Shown here in pieces: positions 27,281 to 36,351 of a DNA stretch of 64,000 nt; the stretch's first letter is position 1, and each line of letters opens with the position of its first letter. The DNA is from Streptomyces phaeolivaceus (lineage in GTDB: Bacteria; Actinomycetota; Actinomycetes; Streptomycetales; Streptomycetaceae). Made by a program: the position numbers and the translations under genes. The stretch lies in NCBI RefSeq assembly GCF_009184865.1, contig NZ_CP045096.1, positions 8,432,001-8,496,000 of the forward strand. The letters run 5' to 3'. The notes under the pieces were generated by a model. The model saw nothing but the letters and a program-made list of their open reading frames with translations, had not been told where the DNA came from and did not search any database.

Positions 27281-27613
27281 ACGCGTCGCTCCTCGGGCGG
27301 GGGGATGCGGGCCACCGGAGGGCCGCGGCGCGCGGGGATGCGAGCGGTCGGGTCCGGATGTATCCCAGGTGTAGGACCCGAAGCGACTCTCTGTCAAGAG
27401 TTTGTACTGACATCCTGACCTGCTCGTGAAATGATGTCTTAACAAAGTCTTGACAGGGGGGTCCGCCAGGGGTTTGTATCCCGTCCCAACGAAACAGCGC
27501 AGTCGGCCTACCGGCACAATGATCCGGACTTTCGAAGTCCGGGCCCGCGCGGGCACTCCGCCCGACGCTGTCCCGTTCCCTTTCCCCCGTCGCACAGTGA
27601 GGTGCTTGGAAAG
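27281..27613. promoter_or_regulatory. Divergent iol promoter region
   Basis: This 333-bp region separates iolC from the transporter operon and is clearly AT-richer near 27385-27480. Plus-strand TTGACA at 27450-27455 is followed after about 18 bp by TTGTAT. On the minus strand TTGACA (27392-27397 reversed) is followed after 17-18 bp by CTACAC. The two -35 regions form a perfect inverted 9-mer (CTGTCAAGA 27391-27399, TCTTGACAG 27448-27456), so one dimeric regulator could control both directions. Confidence 0.5.
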
Positions 27614-28633
27614 ATGGACCGCACGTTTTACCCCCGCTCGCGCAGAGTGGCCCCCTTCTTCGCCATGGCCGCCGTATCGGCGCTGCTGATAGCCGGCTGT
27701 TCCAGCGGTTCCGGTGGCAAGGAATCCGAGGAAGGCGGCGCGGACTCGTCCGCCGGCAAGGCCGACACCGCCCGGATGAAGGTCGCGCTGGTCACCCACC
27801 AGGCCCCCGGCGACACCTTCTGGGACATCGTCCGCAAGGGTGCCCAGGCCGCGGCGGACAAGGACAACATCGAGCTCATCTACTCGGCGGACCCGAACGC
27901 CGGAACCCAGGCCAACCTGGTGCAGAACGCGATCGACCAGAAGGTCGACGGCATCGCCATCACCCTCGCCAAGCCCGACGCCATGAAGGACGTCGTGGCC
28001 AAGGCGACGAAGGCGGGCATCCCCGTCGTCGGCCTCAACTCCGGTCTGAGCGACTGGCAGAGCCTCGGTCTGATGTCCTTCTTCGGACAGGACGAGAGCG
28101 TGGCGGGCGAGGCGTTCGGCAAGCGGCTCAACGACGTCGGCGCCAAGAAGGCCGTCTGTGTCGTGCAGGAGCAGGGCAACGTCGGCCTGGAGCAGCGCTG
28201 CGCCGGTGTGGAGAAGACCTTCGAGGGCGACACCGAGATCCTCAACGTCACGGGCACCGACATGCCGTCCGTGAAGTCGACGATCACCGCCAAGCTCAAG
28301 CAGGACACCGCCATCGACTACGTCGTCGCCCTCGGCGCTCCCTACGCCCTGACCGCGGTCCAGTCGGTCGCGGACGCGGGCAGCAAGGCGAAGGTCGCCA
28401 CCTTCGACCTGAACAAGGAGCTGACCGACTCGATCAAGAGCGGTGACATCGAGTTCGCCGTCGACCAGCAGCCGTACCTCCAGGGCTACTTGGCCGTGGA
28501 CTCGCTGTGGCTCTACAAGAACAACGGCAACTACAGCGGCGGCGGTGAGGAAGCGGTGCTGACCGGCCCCGCGTTCGTCGACGCGAAGAACGTCGACGCG
28601 ATCGCCAAGTTCGCCGCGAAGGGCACCCGGTGA
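27614..28633 (+). CDS. Sugar (probable myo-inositol) ABC transporter binding lipoprotein
   Basis: A 339-residue periplasmic-binding-protein-type lipoprotein. A signal peptide (RRVAPFFAMAAVSALLIAGC) ends in a lipobox LIAGC, then a Ser/Gly/Glu-rich linker leads to a type I binding protein domain (MKVALVTHQAPGDTFWDIVRKGAQAAADKD, KVDGIAITLAKPDAMKDVV, YVVALGAPYALTAVQSV). It is first of a three-gene transporter operon, divergent from iolC, which points to inositol or a related cyclitol. Start ATG 27614 has AGGTG about 10 nt upstream; GTG 27602 is an alternative. Confidence 0.9.
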   Translation: MDRTFYPRSRRVAPFFAMAAVSALLIAGCSSGSGGKESEEGGADSSAGKADTARMKVALVTHQAPGDTFWDIVRKGAQAAADKDNIELIYSADPNAGTQANLVQNAIDQKVDGIAITLAKPDAMKDVVAKATKAGIPVVGLNSGLSDWQSLGLMSFFGQDESVAGEAFGKRLNDVGAKKAVCVVQEQGNVGLEQRCAGVEKTFEGDTEILNVTGTDMPSVKSTITAKLKQDTAIDYVVALGAPYALTAVQSVADAGSKAKVATFDLNKELTDSIKSGDIEFAVDQQPYLQGYLAVDSLWLYKNNGNYSGGGEEAVLTGPAFVDAKNVDAIAKFAAKGTR

Positions 28634-28638
28634 TCTGA

Positions 28639-29715
28639 ATGTCCCAAGCAACGGCACCGGCGGCGAGTTCCTCGCCGCCGGCTCCGCCGGCCGGCACGCA
28701 GAAGGACGGGCGCACGGTACAGCGCTCGCTCGGGCGCAGGCTGCTCGCGCGTCCCGAGGTCGGGGCGTTGATCGCCGCGATCGGCGTGTACGCCTTCTTC
28801 TTCTCGGTGGCCCCGTCGTTCCGTGAGGCCGGCTCGCTGGCGACCGTGCTCTACCAGGCCTCCGTCATGGGCATCATGGCGATCCCGGTGGCCCTGCTGA
28901 TGATCGGCGGGGAGTTCGACCTGTCCGCCGGTGTCGCGGTCACCACCTCCGCCCTGACCGCCGCGATCCTCAGCTTCCAGCTGACGGTGAACGTGTGGAC
29001 CGGCGTCCTCGTCGCGCTGATCGTCTCGCTGGCGGTGGGCGCGTTCAACGGCTGGCTGCTGATCAGGACCGGTCTCCCCAGCTTCCTCGTCACCCTGGGC
29101 TCGTTCCTGATCCTCCAGGGCTCCAACCTCGCCGTCACCAAGATCTTCACCGGCAACGTCGCCAGCGACTCCATCAGCGACATGGACGGCTTCGACCAGG
29201 CCAAGAGCGTCTTCGCCTCCGAGATCGGCATCGGCGGGGTCGATGTCAAGATCACGGTCTTCTACTGGCTCGCGTTCGCGGCGATCGCGACCTGGCTGCT
29301 GCTGCGCACCAAGTTCGGCAACTGGATCTTCGCGGTCGGCGGCAACAAGGACAGCGCGCGGGCCGTCGGCGTGCCCGTGAACTTCACCAAGGTCGCCCTG
29401 TTCATGGGGGTCGGCGTGGGCGCCTGGTTCGTCGGTATGCATCTGCTGTTCTCGTTCAACACGGTGCAGTCCGGTGAGGGTGTCGGCAACGAGTTCCTGT
29501 ACATCATCGCCGCGGTGATCGGCGGCTGTCTGCTGACCGGCGGCTACGGCTCGGCCGTCGGCCCGGTCATCGGCGCCTTCATCTTCGGCATGGTCTCCCA
29601 GGGCATCGTCTACGCCAACTGGAACCCCGACTGGTTCAAGGCCTTCCTCGGCGTGATGCTCCTGATCGCCGCCCTCGTCAACTTGTGGGTCCGCAGCCAG
29701 GCGACCCGGAGGTGA
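28639..29715 (+). CDS. Sugar ABC transporter permease (RbsC family)
   Basis: A 358-residue polytopic protein with about nine to ten membrane segments of the branched-chain/RbsC permease family. Signatures are MAIPVALLMIGGEFDLSAG, INGWLLIRTGLPSFLVTLGSF-like sequence at about 135-155, and the C-terminal YIIAAVIGGCLLTGGYGSAV. It forms the channel for the binding protein encoded 5 bp upstream and the ATPase 8 bp downstream; the tight spacing shows one operon. Confidence 0.92.
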   Translation: MSQATAPAASSSPPAPPAGTQKDGRTVQRSLGRRLLARPEVGALIAAIGVYAFFFSVAPSFREAGSLATVLYQASVMGIMAIPVALLMIGGEFDLSAGVAVTTSALTAAILSFQLTVNVWTGVLVALIVSLAVGAFNGWLLIRTGLPSFLVTLGSFLILQGSNLAVTKIFTGNVASDSISDMDGFDQAKSVFASEIGIGGVDVKITVFYWLAFAAIATWLLLRTKFGNWIFAVGGNKDSARAVGVPVNFTKVALFMGVGVGAWFVGMHLLFSFNTVQSGEGVGNEFLYIIAAVIGGCLLTGGYGSAVGPVIGAFIFGMVSQGIVYANWNPDWFKAFLGVMLLIAALVNLWVRSQATRR

Positions 29716-29723
29716 ACCACCCC

Positions 29724-30668
29724 ATGACCAACACCAACGGATCAGCGGCCGATGGTGCGTCCGCGCAGGACGGCACCGGCGAGGACGCCGTCCGGGACGC
29801 GGCGGCGCCCGTCCAGGACAAGCCGATCGTCGAACTGCGCGACGCGGGCAAGGCGTACGGCAACATCCGCGCCCTGCACGGCGTGAACCTGAGCGTCCAT
29901 CCCGGCCGGGTCACCTGTGTGCTGGGTGACAACGGCGCCGGCAAGTCCACCCTCATCAAGATCATCTCGGGTCTGCACCAGCACACCGAGGGCGAGTTCG
30001 TCATCGACGGCGAGCCGGTGCGGTTCTCGACCCCCCGTGAGGCGCTGGACGCGGGGATCGCCACGGTCTACCAGGACCTGGCGACCGTTCCCCTGATGCC
30101 CGTGTGGCGGAACTTCTTCCTCGGCTCGGAGATGACCAAGGGCCCCTGGCCGGTGCGGCGTCTCGACATCGAGCGGATGAAGAAGACGGCCGACGAGGAA
30201 CTGCGGAACATGGGCATCGTCCTGGACGACCTGGACCAGCCCATCGGCACGCTCTCCGGCGGCCAGCGCCAGTGCGTCGCCATCGCCCGCGCCGTCTACT
30301 TCGGCGCCCGCGTCCTCATCCTCGACGAACCCACCGCCGCCCTCGGCGTCAAGCAGTCCGGCGTGGTCCTGAAGTACATCGCCGCCGCCCGCGAACGCGG
30401 CCTCGGCGTCATCTTCATCACCCACAACCCCCACCACGCCTACATGGTCGGCGACCACTTCAGCGTCCTGCGCCTGGGCACCATGGAACTCTCCGCCGCC
30501 CGCGACCAGGTCACCCTCGAAGAACTCACCAACCACATGGCCGGCGGCACCGAACTCGCCGCCCTCAAACACGAGCTGGCCCAGGTCCGAGGCGTCGACG
30601 TCGAAGAACTCCCGGAAGAGGGAGACCTCACCGCACCCGTGGTCTCCGCCAAGGACGGCGCCGCGTAA
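29724..30668 (+). CDS. Sugar ABC transporter ATP-binding protein
   Basis: A 314-residue protein with a single ABC domain. Walker A is GDNGAGKST (about 75-83), the Q loop is in VYQDLATVPLMPVWRN, the signature is LSGGQRQCVAIARA, Walker B is VLILDEPTAAL, and the switch His is in FITHNPHHAYMVGD. RbsA-type transporters usually have two fused ABC domains; this is a one-domain version, presumably working as a dimer. A 30-residue Ala/Asp-rich N-terminal tail and an acidic C-terminal tail flank the domain. Last gene of the operon. Confidence 0.92.
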   Translation: MTNTNGSAADGASAQDGTGEDAVRDAAAPVQDKPIVELRDAGKAYGNIRALHGVNLSVHPGRVTCVLGDNGAGKSTLIKIISGLHQHTEGEFVIDGEPVRFSTPREALDAGIATVYQDLATVPLMPVWRNFFLGSEMTKGPWPVRRLDIERMKKTADEELRNMGIVLDDLDQPIGTLSGGQRQCVAIARAVYFGARVLILDEPTAALGVKQSGVVLKYIAAARERGLGVIFITHNPHHAYMVGDHFSVLRLGTMELSAARDQVTLEELTNHMAGGTELAALKHELAQVRGVDVEELPEEGDLTAPVVSAKDGAA

Positions 30669-30711
30669 CACCTCCGGCTGCTGCTCCCCGTGAGCGGCCA
30701 CGCCGACGACG

Positions 30712-30809
30712 ACGGCCGCGGTCGTCAGGACGACTTTCCTGCCACGACGTCCCCTCCGGGATCCCCCGGAAGGGCCGTCCAGGACAGGCGTCCTGACGAC
30801 CGCGGCCGT
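30712..30809. repeat. 98-bp structure with perfect 21-bp inverted ends
   Basis: Arms 30712-30732 (starting ACGGCCGCGGTCGTCAGGAC) and 30789-30809 are exact reverse complements, with a 56-bp interior. It lies between the stop codons of the convergent ATPase gene and acyltransferase gene, so it could act as a bidirectional terminator, or be a small mobile-element remnant. Confidence 0.75.
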
Positions 30810-30883
30810 TCGTCGTGCGACGACGTCGTCGTTCCGCCGGTACGCCGTTCCGCGTGCCGCCCATGTCTCATCCTGCCGGTGCG

Positions 30884-32614
30884 TCAGTCCGGCTTCGGAG
30901 CCGGCTCGGGGCGGTGCACGCCGCGCGGGCGGTATCCGAGGCTGTCGGACCGGCCCACCAGGTCCGCCAGGAGCCAGATGATGGCGAGCCACATCTCCGT
31001 TCCCTGGAGGCCCGGTTCCGGGCCCGGCCCGGTGCTGTCCGGGCTGAAGGCGAAGCCCTGACCGTCGTGCCAGCGCCGCAGCGCGGCGCTCAGCCGCCCC
31101 TCGGCCCAGGACCGGATCTCCGCCGAGCGGTAGCCGCCGTCCCCGGTGGCGCTCGACCGCCGTGTGCACAGCCACAGCGGGTGGGCGACGTCCAGGACGT
31201 CGCAGGCGTTCTCGCGGCCCGCGCCGAAGTAACGGGTGTCGCGGGCGTGGTCCAGGACCGTGTCCACGACCCGCTCCGGGTGCGGCACGGGCACCCCGAA
31301 CTGGGCGAAGGAGCCCCGGGTGAGCCGGTAGTAGCCGTTCACCACCTGGAGCCGCCCGGTGACGGTCGACGGGGTCCCCCACATGCCGGTCCAGGGGTCG
31401 GCCCGGGTGAGGAGCCAGCCGAAGAGGGCTTCGAGGGTGCCGGAGGTGAGGGCGGTCGAGGCGGTGGGAGCCGTCGCGGCGGGGTGCCGTAGGTTCCAAT
31501 GGGCCGCGGTGGCCCAGGAGTCGATCCAGGCCCCGGCGCTCCACGCACCCTCCCGCCAGGGCAACTCCTCCAGACGCGCGACGAGTTGACCGGCCGTCAT
31601 GTCCCGTACCCCGGCGATCGGTTGACGGAAGGACGCGCCCAGGAGTTCCAGCGCGTAGCCCACCGACAGGACGTGGTACAGGGCCGGGCCCTCGCCGAGG
31701 AAGCCGTCGGCGTCCATGGGCGGTGGCCGCTCCCCGAGTTCGGGTACCAGGCCGGTCTCCCGGTCCTGGAGGGAGGCCAGGCGCTCGATGTGTTCCGCCG
31801 CGTCCAGCTGGTCGGGGGCGGACGACAGCAGCAGGTCGGCGATCTCCACGGCGTCGCAGTGGGCCCGGACCGTGGGGGCGGTGCCGGGGCGGTCGGCGTA
31901 GTGGGTGCCGTCCCAGGAGCGGGCGAGGATGTCGGCGGCCTGGGCGCGGGCGGTGTCGGCGAACCGGGTCAGAGGGTCACGGGAGCGGCCACCGCCAGCG
32001 CTACCGGCACCGGCACGTCCATCTCGTGCCCCCTCCCCGCCCGCCGTCTCGCGCCGGTCCCGAATCCGTCGCGCCGGGTTCCCCGCCGCCACCGTCCACG
32101 CCGGAACGTCCTTCGTCACCACCGCCCCCGCGCCGATCACACAGTGGTCGCCGATCGTGACGCCGTCGACGACGACCACATGGGAGCCGATCCAGACGTC
32201 GTCGCCGACGGTGATGCCCCGGCTGGTCTGGGGCTGGCGGAACACCGGCAGGTCGGGCGCGGTGGAGTGGTTGAAACCGAGGAGCGAGGTGTGGGCGCCT
32301 ACGCGTACGCCGGTGCCCAGGGACACGGTGCCGCGAACCGCGGTGAACGGGTTCAGGGTGCAGTCCGTGCCGGTGGTCAGGGTGCCGGTGACATAGGCGT
32401 GGGCGGCGATGTACGAGTCGTCGCCGAGCCGGAGGACATCGGTGTGGACCGCCGCCGACTCGGCCACATAACAGCGTTCGCCCACCTCGCCGTCCCCGTC
32501 GAGCGACCGCTGCCGCTCCCGCTGCGCGGTCCGTTGCTCCCGCGTCGCCTCCTTCTCGAACAGCCAAGGGCAGTGGTCGAAACGGCTCAGGGACGGCTGC
32601 TGTCGATGATCCAT
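30884..32614 (-). CDS. Hexapeptide acyltransferase fused to an alpha/alpha-toroid-like domain
   Basis: A 576-residue two-part protein. Residues about 55-190 form a left-handed beta-helix acyltransferase (hexapeptide repeats such as VHTDVLRLGDDSYIAAHAYV, then GITVGDDVWIGSHVVVVDGV and GDHCVIGAGAVVTKDVPAW). Such domains transfer acetyl or other acyl groups from CoA; the catalytic-type His may be in NHSTAP. After an Arg/Gly-rich linker, residues about 225-560 are helical with regularly spaced Trp/His/Gly motifs (WREGAWSAGAWIDSWATAAHW, FGWLLTRADPWTGMWG) like the terpenoid-cyclase/glycosidase six-hairpin fold. ATG 32614 taken; GTG 32623 also possible. Substrate unknown. Confidence 0.75.
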   Translation of the reverse strand: MDHRQQPSLSRFDHCPWLFEKEATREQRTAQRERQRSLDGDGEVGERCYVAESAAVHTDVLRLGDDSYIAAHAYVTGTLTTGTDCTLNPFTAVRGTVSLGTGVRVGAHTSLLGFNHSTAPDLPVFRQPQTSRGITVGDDVWIGSHVVVVDGVTIGDHCVIGAGAVVTKDVPAWTVAAGNPARRIRDRRETAGGEGARDGRAGAGSAGGGRSRDPLTRFADTARAQAADILARSWDGTHYADRPGTAPTVRAHCDAVEIADLLLSSAPDQLDAAEHIERLASLQDRETGLVPELGERPPPMDADGFLGEGPALYHVLSVGYALELLGASFRQPIAGVRDMTAGQLVARLEELPWREGAWSAGAWIDSWATAAHWNLRHPAATAPTASTALTSGTLEALFGWLLTRADPWTGMWGTPSTVTGRLQVVNGYYRLTRGSFAQFGVPVPHPERVVDTVLDHARDTRYFGAGRENACDVLDVAHPLWLCTRRSSATGDGGYRSAEIRSWAEGRLSAALRRWHDGQGFAFSPDSTGPGPEPGLQGTEMWLAIIWLLADLVGRSDSLGYRPRGVHRPEPAPKPD

Positions 32615-32669
32615 GAGGCGCACGCTAGGCGGCGCGCGCCCCGTGAGGAAGAGGCCCTACGCGCGAGGC

Positions 32670-32714
32670 GGGACGGGGACGGGCGGGACGGGGACGGGCG
32701 GGACGGGGACGGGC
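32670..32714. repeat. 15-bp tandem repeat, three copies
   Basis: Three exact copies of GGGACGGGGACGGGC in the divergent region between the acyltransferase and the GT-C-like membrane protein. Possible promoter-region microsatellite; no known binding motif. Confidence 0.8.
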
Positions 32715-32869
32715 GGACCGGCACTGGCCGGACGGGCGGGGCGGGCTGGGCCGGGCGGGTGACGGAGGGCCGCGACGCGGTGCGTCGCGTCGGCCGACGC
32801 ACGGCCGTCGTCTCATCCTCTTGTCTCTTTAGAGGCTTGTCGGTATCGCTCCGGGATGGGTCCACGCGC

Positions 32870-34354
32870 ATGGGTTCGAACATCGCTCCGGTCGTCACAC
32901 CCGTCACCGTTCGGCGGTCCGCCACGCCGGTTCTCGGCCCCGTCGCCGTGGTGGCCGCGGCCTTCACCCTGGCCCAACTCCTCCTCGTACCACCGGGGAT
33001 GGGCCTCGGCTGGGACGAGACGGTGTACGTCAGCCAGGTCAGCCCGCACGCTCCGGCGGCGTTCTTCAGCGCGCCGCGTGCGCGGGGCGTGCCGCTGCTG
33101 GTGGCGCCGGTCGCGGTGTGGTCGTCGTCGACCGTGGTGCTGCGGGTGTATCTGGCGGTGCTGGCGGGCGTGGGGCTGTACCTCGCCCTCCGCGCCTGGC
33201 GGGGACTGTTCCCGGTACGGGTGACGGCGCTCGCGGGAGCGCTGTTCGCGTCCCTGTGGGTGACCCTTTTTTACGGACCGCAGGCCATGCCCAACTACTG
33301 GGTCGCCGTCGGCGCGCTCGGCTGCGTCGGCTGCTTCCTGCGCGTGCGGAACGACCCCGGGAACCGGGCGGCGGTGTGGGGCGCGGGCGTCGGCACCGCG
33401 CTGATGGCGTGGATGCGGCCCACCGACACCGTGTGGGTGACGCTCCCCCTGTTCGTGCTGCTGCTCGGCGTACGGGAGTGGCGGCGGCCCCGGCTCCTGG
33501 CGGCGATGGCGGTCGGGGCCGGCACCGGGGCGGGGGCGTGGGTCGTCGAGGCGTACGCCCAGTACGGCGGGCTCGCGCGGCGGCTGGCCGAGGCGTCTCG
33601 GGTGCAGGGCGGGCTGGGCTGGAACATCGCCGTCGACGACCAGCTGCGAAGCCTGGTGGGGCGTACGTTGTGCCGTCCGTGCACCGGCGACCTGCCCCAT
33701 CCGGCGATCCTCGCGTGGTGGTTCGTGCTGCCGGTGCTGGCCGCGATCGGGCTGGCCGTCGCGGTCCGCGCCGGGCGCGCGACGCCCACGGCGGTGCCGC
33801 TGCTCTGCGCCACCACGGCCGCCGTCCCGTATCTCTTCCTGATCGGGTACGCCGCTCCGCGCTTCCTGCTGCCCGCGTACGCCCTGCTCGCGATCCCGGT
33901 CGCCGACGCGCTGCTGGGCCTCGTGAGAGGACCGGGCGGGGCCTGGCGGCCGGTCCTCGGGGCGGTGGTGGTGCTCGGGGTCGTCGGGCATCTGGCGGCG
34001 CAGTACGCGGTGCTGGCCCGCACCGTCGAACGCACCACCGCGTCCCATCGCGACTGGGACCGTGCCGTCGTCGAACTGCGGCGCCTCGGTGTCCGGCCGC
34101 CCTGTCTGCTGACCGGTGACTACGCCATCCCCATCGCCTACTACGCGGGCTGCGGCTCCGCCCACACCCGCGGCAACAACGCCAACACCACCCCGGACGG
34201 CATCCTGCGCGCCGCCGCCCGCATGCCCGTGGCCGCCCTCGTCGCCCCGGGCGGCGGCCCGCCCGGGTTCGCCCGGTCCTGGCCCGCCCACCGGGCCGCC
34301 GGGTTCCGGCTGTACGTGGCGCCGCTGGGGGAGCGGGCGCTTCCAGGGCCCTGA
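32870..34354 (+). CDS. Multi-spanning membrane protein, GT39/GT-C glycosyltransferase-like
   Basis: A 494-residue protein with about ten membrane segments. After the first segment comes LGWDETVYVSQVSPH, an acidic DE pair in the first extracytoplasmic loop, the usual catalytic feature of GT-C enzymes (ArnT/PMT type) that use polyprenyl-phosphate sugars. The C-terminal soluble part (RDWDRAVVELRRLGVRPPCLLTGDYAIPIAYYAGC) also resembles the end of such proteins. It probably glycosylates an envelope component. ATG 32870 taken as start; the open frame upstream overlaps the opposite-strand acyltransferase and is not coding. Confidence 0.7.
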   Translation: MGSNIAPVVTPVTVRRSATPVLGPVAVVAAAFTLAQLLLVPPGMGLGWDETVYVSQVSPHAPAAFFSAPRARGVPLLVAPVAVWSSSTVVLRVYLAVLAGVGLYLALRAWRGLFPVRVTALAGALFASLWVTLFYGPQAMPNYWVAVGALGCVGCFLRVRNDPGNRAAVWGAGVGTALMAWMRPTDTVWVTLPLFVLLLGVREWRRPRLLAAMAVGAGTGAGAWVVEAYAQYGGLARRLAEASRVQGGLGWNIAVDDQLRSLVGRTLCRPCTGDLPHPAILAWWFVLPVLAAIGLAVAVRAGRATPTAVPLLCATTAAVPYLFLIGYAAPRFLLPAYALLAIPVADALLGLVRGPGGAWRPVLGAVVVLGVVGHLAAQYAVLARTVERTTASHRDWDRAVVELRRLGVRPPCLLTGDYAIPIAYYAGCGSAHTRGNNANTTPDGILRAAARMPVAALVAPGGGPPGFARSWPAHRAAGFRLYVAPLGERALPGP

Positions 34355-34367
34355 CGGGGGCGGGGGA

Positions 34368-36170
34368 TCAGGAGACGTCGGTGACGAAGCCGTCCCTGAC
34401 CTTGTTGAAGAGGGGACGGTGGCTGTCCCAGTCGAGGTCCGGGGCCGAGAGATAGATGTCGTACTCCCGTTCGCCCTCGCGGCCGTATCCGAGGTCGATG
34501 GCGCGGAAGGCGCGGGCGCGGCCCTGGAAGGTGAACTCCCAGACGGCCGCGGGCTGTCCGCGGAAGGTGGTCCGCTGCATCCGCAGCCGCCGGTACGACC
34601 CCGGGTAGTTGATCTTCGTGTTGGCCTCGATGTCCTCGAAGTGGGCCATCGGGTGCGAGCCGGCGGGGTCCACGATGCCGATCGTCAGTTCGGCCAGTTT
34701 CGTCTCGTCGGTGTAGGTGATCGACTCGGCCGTCCGCTTGCCCGCCGTCCAGCCGTCCGGGACGGGGAAGGAGATGCCGAGGGTCTTGTCCGTGACCAGG
34801 TGGAAGCCGTCGGGGACGGGGGAGGGGGAGTACGAAGGGGTGGCGGTGCTCCTACCGCCGGGTGCGGCGGTGTCGCCGACGGGGTTCCCCGTCACATGGA
34901 GCGCGGCCCCGGCCGCCAGGGCGGCCACGGTCACCGCGACGGCGGCCGGTACGAGGATCCGGCGCTTCCCGCGCCCCCGAGGGGACGGCAGGCCGCCCTC
35001 GGGGCCCGGCCCGCCGCCGGATCCGGCGCCCGCTCCGGCTCCGGCTCCGGCTCCCGCTCCGGCTCCCGCTCCGGCTCCCGCTCCCGCTCCCGCTCCCGCT
35101 CCCGCTCCCGTCCGAGTGTCGGTCCCCGGGCCCGTTCGTACTCCTGTCGCCGTTCCCGTTCCCGATCCGGCTCCCGTGAGGGTGGCTCGGCCGGTGTGCC
35201 GGCCGCCGGTCGTCGGCTCCTCGTGGGCGGCCCGGCTGCCGGGCGCCGGCAGCGGCTGGGCGATGGTGGGCTGGCCGGAGACCACGGCGCGCAGGGCCTG
35301 TTCGGTCTGCTCGGCGGTGGGGCGGTCGGCGGGGTCCTTGGCGAGGAGGGCCGCGACGAGGGGTTCCAGGGCGCCGCCCCGCTTCAGCGGCTCGAAGGGG
35401 TCCACGGCGATGGCGTACGCGGCCTCCATCGCGGTGAGGCGGCGGAACGGCGGGCGGCCCTCGACCGCCTGATAGAGGGTCGCGCCCAGGGCCCACAGAT
35501 CGGAGGCGGGGCCCGGCTTCTGGCCACGGATCCGCTCGGGGGCCATGTAGTGGATGGAGCCGACCATCTCACCGGTCTTGGTCAGCGTCGAGGCGTCCGC
35601 GGTCATCGCGATGCCGAAGTCGGTGAGGACGACCCGGCCCTCGGCGCCGAGCAGGACGTTGCCGGGCTTGACGTCACGGTGCAGGACACCGGCGGCGTGC
35701 GCGGCGCGCAGTGCGGCGACCATGCCGAGACCGATCCGGGCGGCCTCCTCGGGCGGGAGGGTCCGGCCGTCCGTGAGGAGGTCGGCGAGCGTGGGCGCCG
35801 GGACGTACTCCATGACGATGCAGGGCCGACCGTCACCTGTGCCGCCGCCGCTGCCGGTACCGAAGCCGCCGTGGACGCCGTGCGCGGTGCCGTCCGGGTG
35901 ATCGTCCACATGGTCGTCCACGACGTCGTGGACGACGATCACGTTCGGGTGGGCGATCCGGGCCGCGCTCCGGGCCTCGCGGCGCGTGCGCTCGTACAGG
36001 GTGACCAGGTCGTCGGGGGACAGATGCGGCTGCACATGCAGCCGCTTCACCGCGACCTGGCGGTCGAGGACCTCGTCCCCGGCCCGCCACACCGTGCCCA
36101 TGCCGCCACGGCCTATCTGCTCCGTGAGCCGGTAGCGCCCGGCGACGAGCCGCCCTACGTCCGACACCAC
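34368..36170 (-). CDS. Membrane-anchored Ser/Thr protein kinase
   Basis: A 600-residue Hanks-type kinase. The kinase domain covers residues 12-290: glycine loop IGRGGMGTVWRA, Lys42, catalytic HRDVKPGN (164-171), DFG 184-186, and APE in MAPERIRG. An unusual His/Asp/Gly insert (about 84-114) lies before the hinge. A Gly-Ala repeat linker (TGAGAGAGAG, from hexamer DNA at about 35027-35111) precedes one membrane segment (RILVPAAVAVTVAALAAGAAL). An extracytoplasmic sensor-like domain of about 190 residues follows. Similar kinases in Streptomyces sense wall or other signals. It lies convergent with the GT-C-like gene, stops 13 bp apart. Confidence 0.9.
   Translation of the reverse strand: MVSDVGRLVAGRYRLTEQIGRGGMGTVWRAGDEVLDRQVAVKRLHVQPHLSPDDLVTLYERTRREARSAARIAHPNVIVVHDVVDDHVDDHPDGTAHGVHGGFGTGSGGGTGDGRPCIVMEYVPAPTLADLLTDGRTLPPEEAARIGLGMVAALRAAHAAGVLHRDVKPGNVLLGAEGRVVLTDFGIAMTADASTLTKTGEMVGSIHYMAPERIRGQKPGPASDLWALGATLYQAVEGRPPFRRLTAMEAAYAIAVDPFEPLKRGGALEPLVAALLAKDPADRPTAEQTEQALRAVVSGQPTIAQPLPAPGSRAAHEEPTTGGRHTGRATLTGAGSGTGTATGVRTGPGTDTRTGAGAGAGAGAGAGAGAGAGAGAGAGAGAGSGGGPGPEGGLPSPRGRGKRRILVPAAVAVTVAALAAGAALHVTGNPVGDTAAPGGRSTATPSYSPSPVPDGFHLVTDKTLGISFPVPDGWTAGKRTAESITYTDETKLAELTIGIVDPAGSHPMAHFEDIEANTKINYPGSYRRLRMQRTTFRGQPAAVWEFTFQGRARAFRAIDLGYGREGEREYDIYLSAPDLDWDSHRPLFNKVRDGFVTDVS
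35027..35111. repeat. Hexanucleotide array in the kinase linker
   Basis: About 14 tandem units of GCTCCG/GCTCCC encode the Gly-Ala-repeat juxtamembrane linker of the kinase at 34368-36170. Slippage here would change linker length without breaking the frame. Confidence 0.8.
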
Positions 36171-36351
36171 GTGCCCTCCGCCAGCCCTGCGTACGTTCGA
36201 TTCGCCTGGTCACCATAACCGGCCCGGGGCAAGGGCTGGGAAGGAGGACCGGTCAGGGGCGTGAGAGGAGGGCGAGCCCACTCGTGGACGGAGCACATCG
36301 GCGGGACAGGGAGCACCTCGGCGGAGCACGGCTCGCACCGGCAGGGCGACG

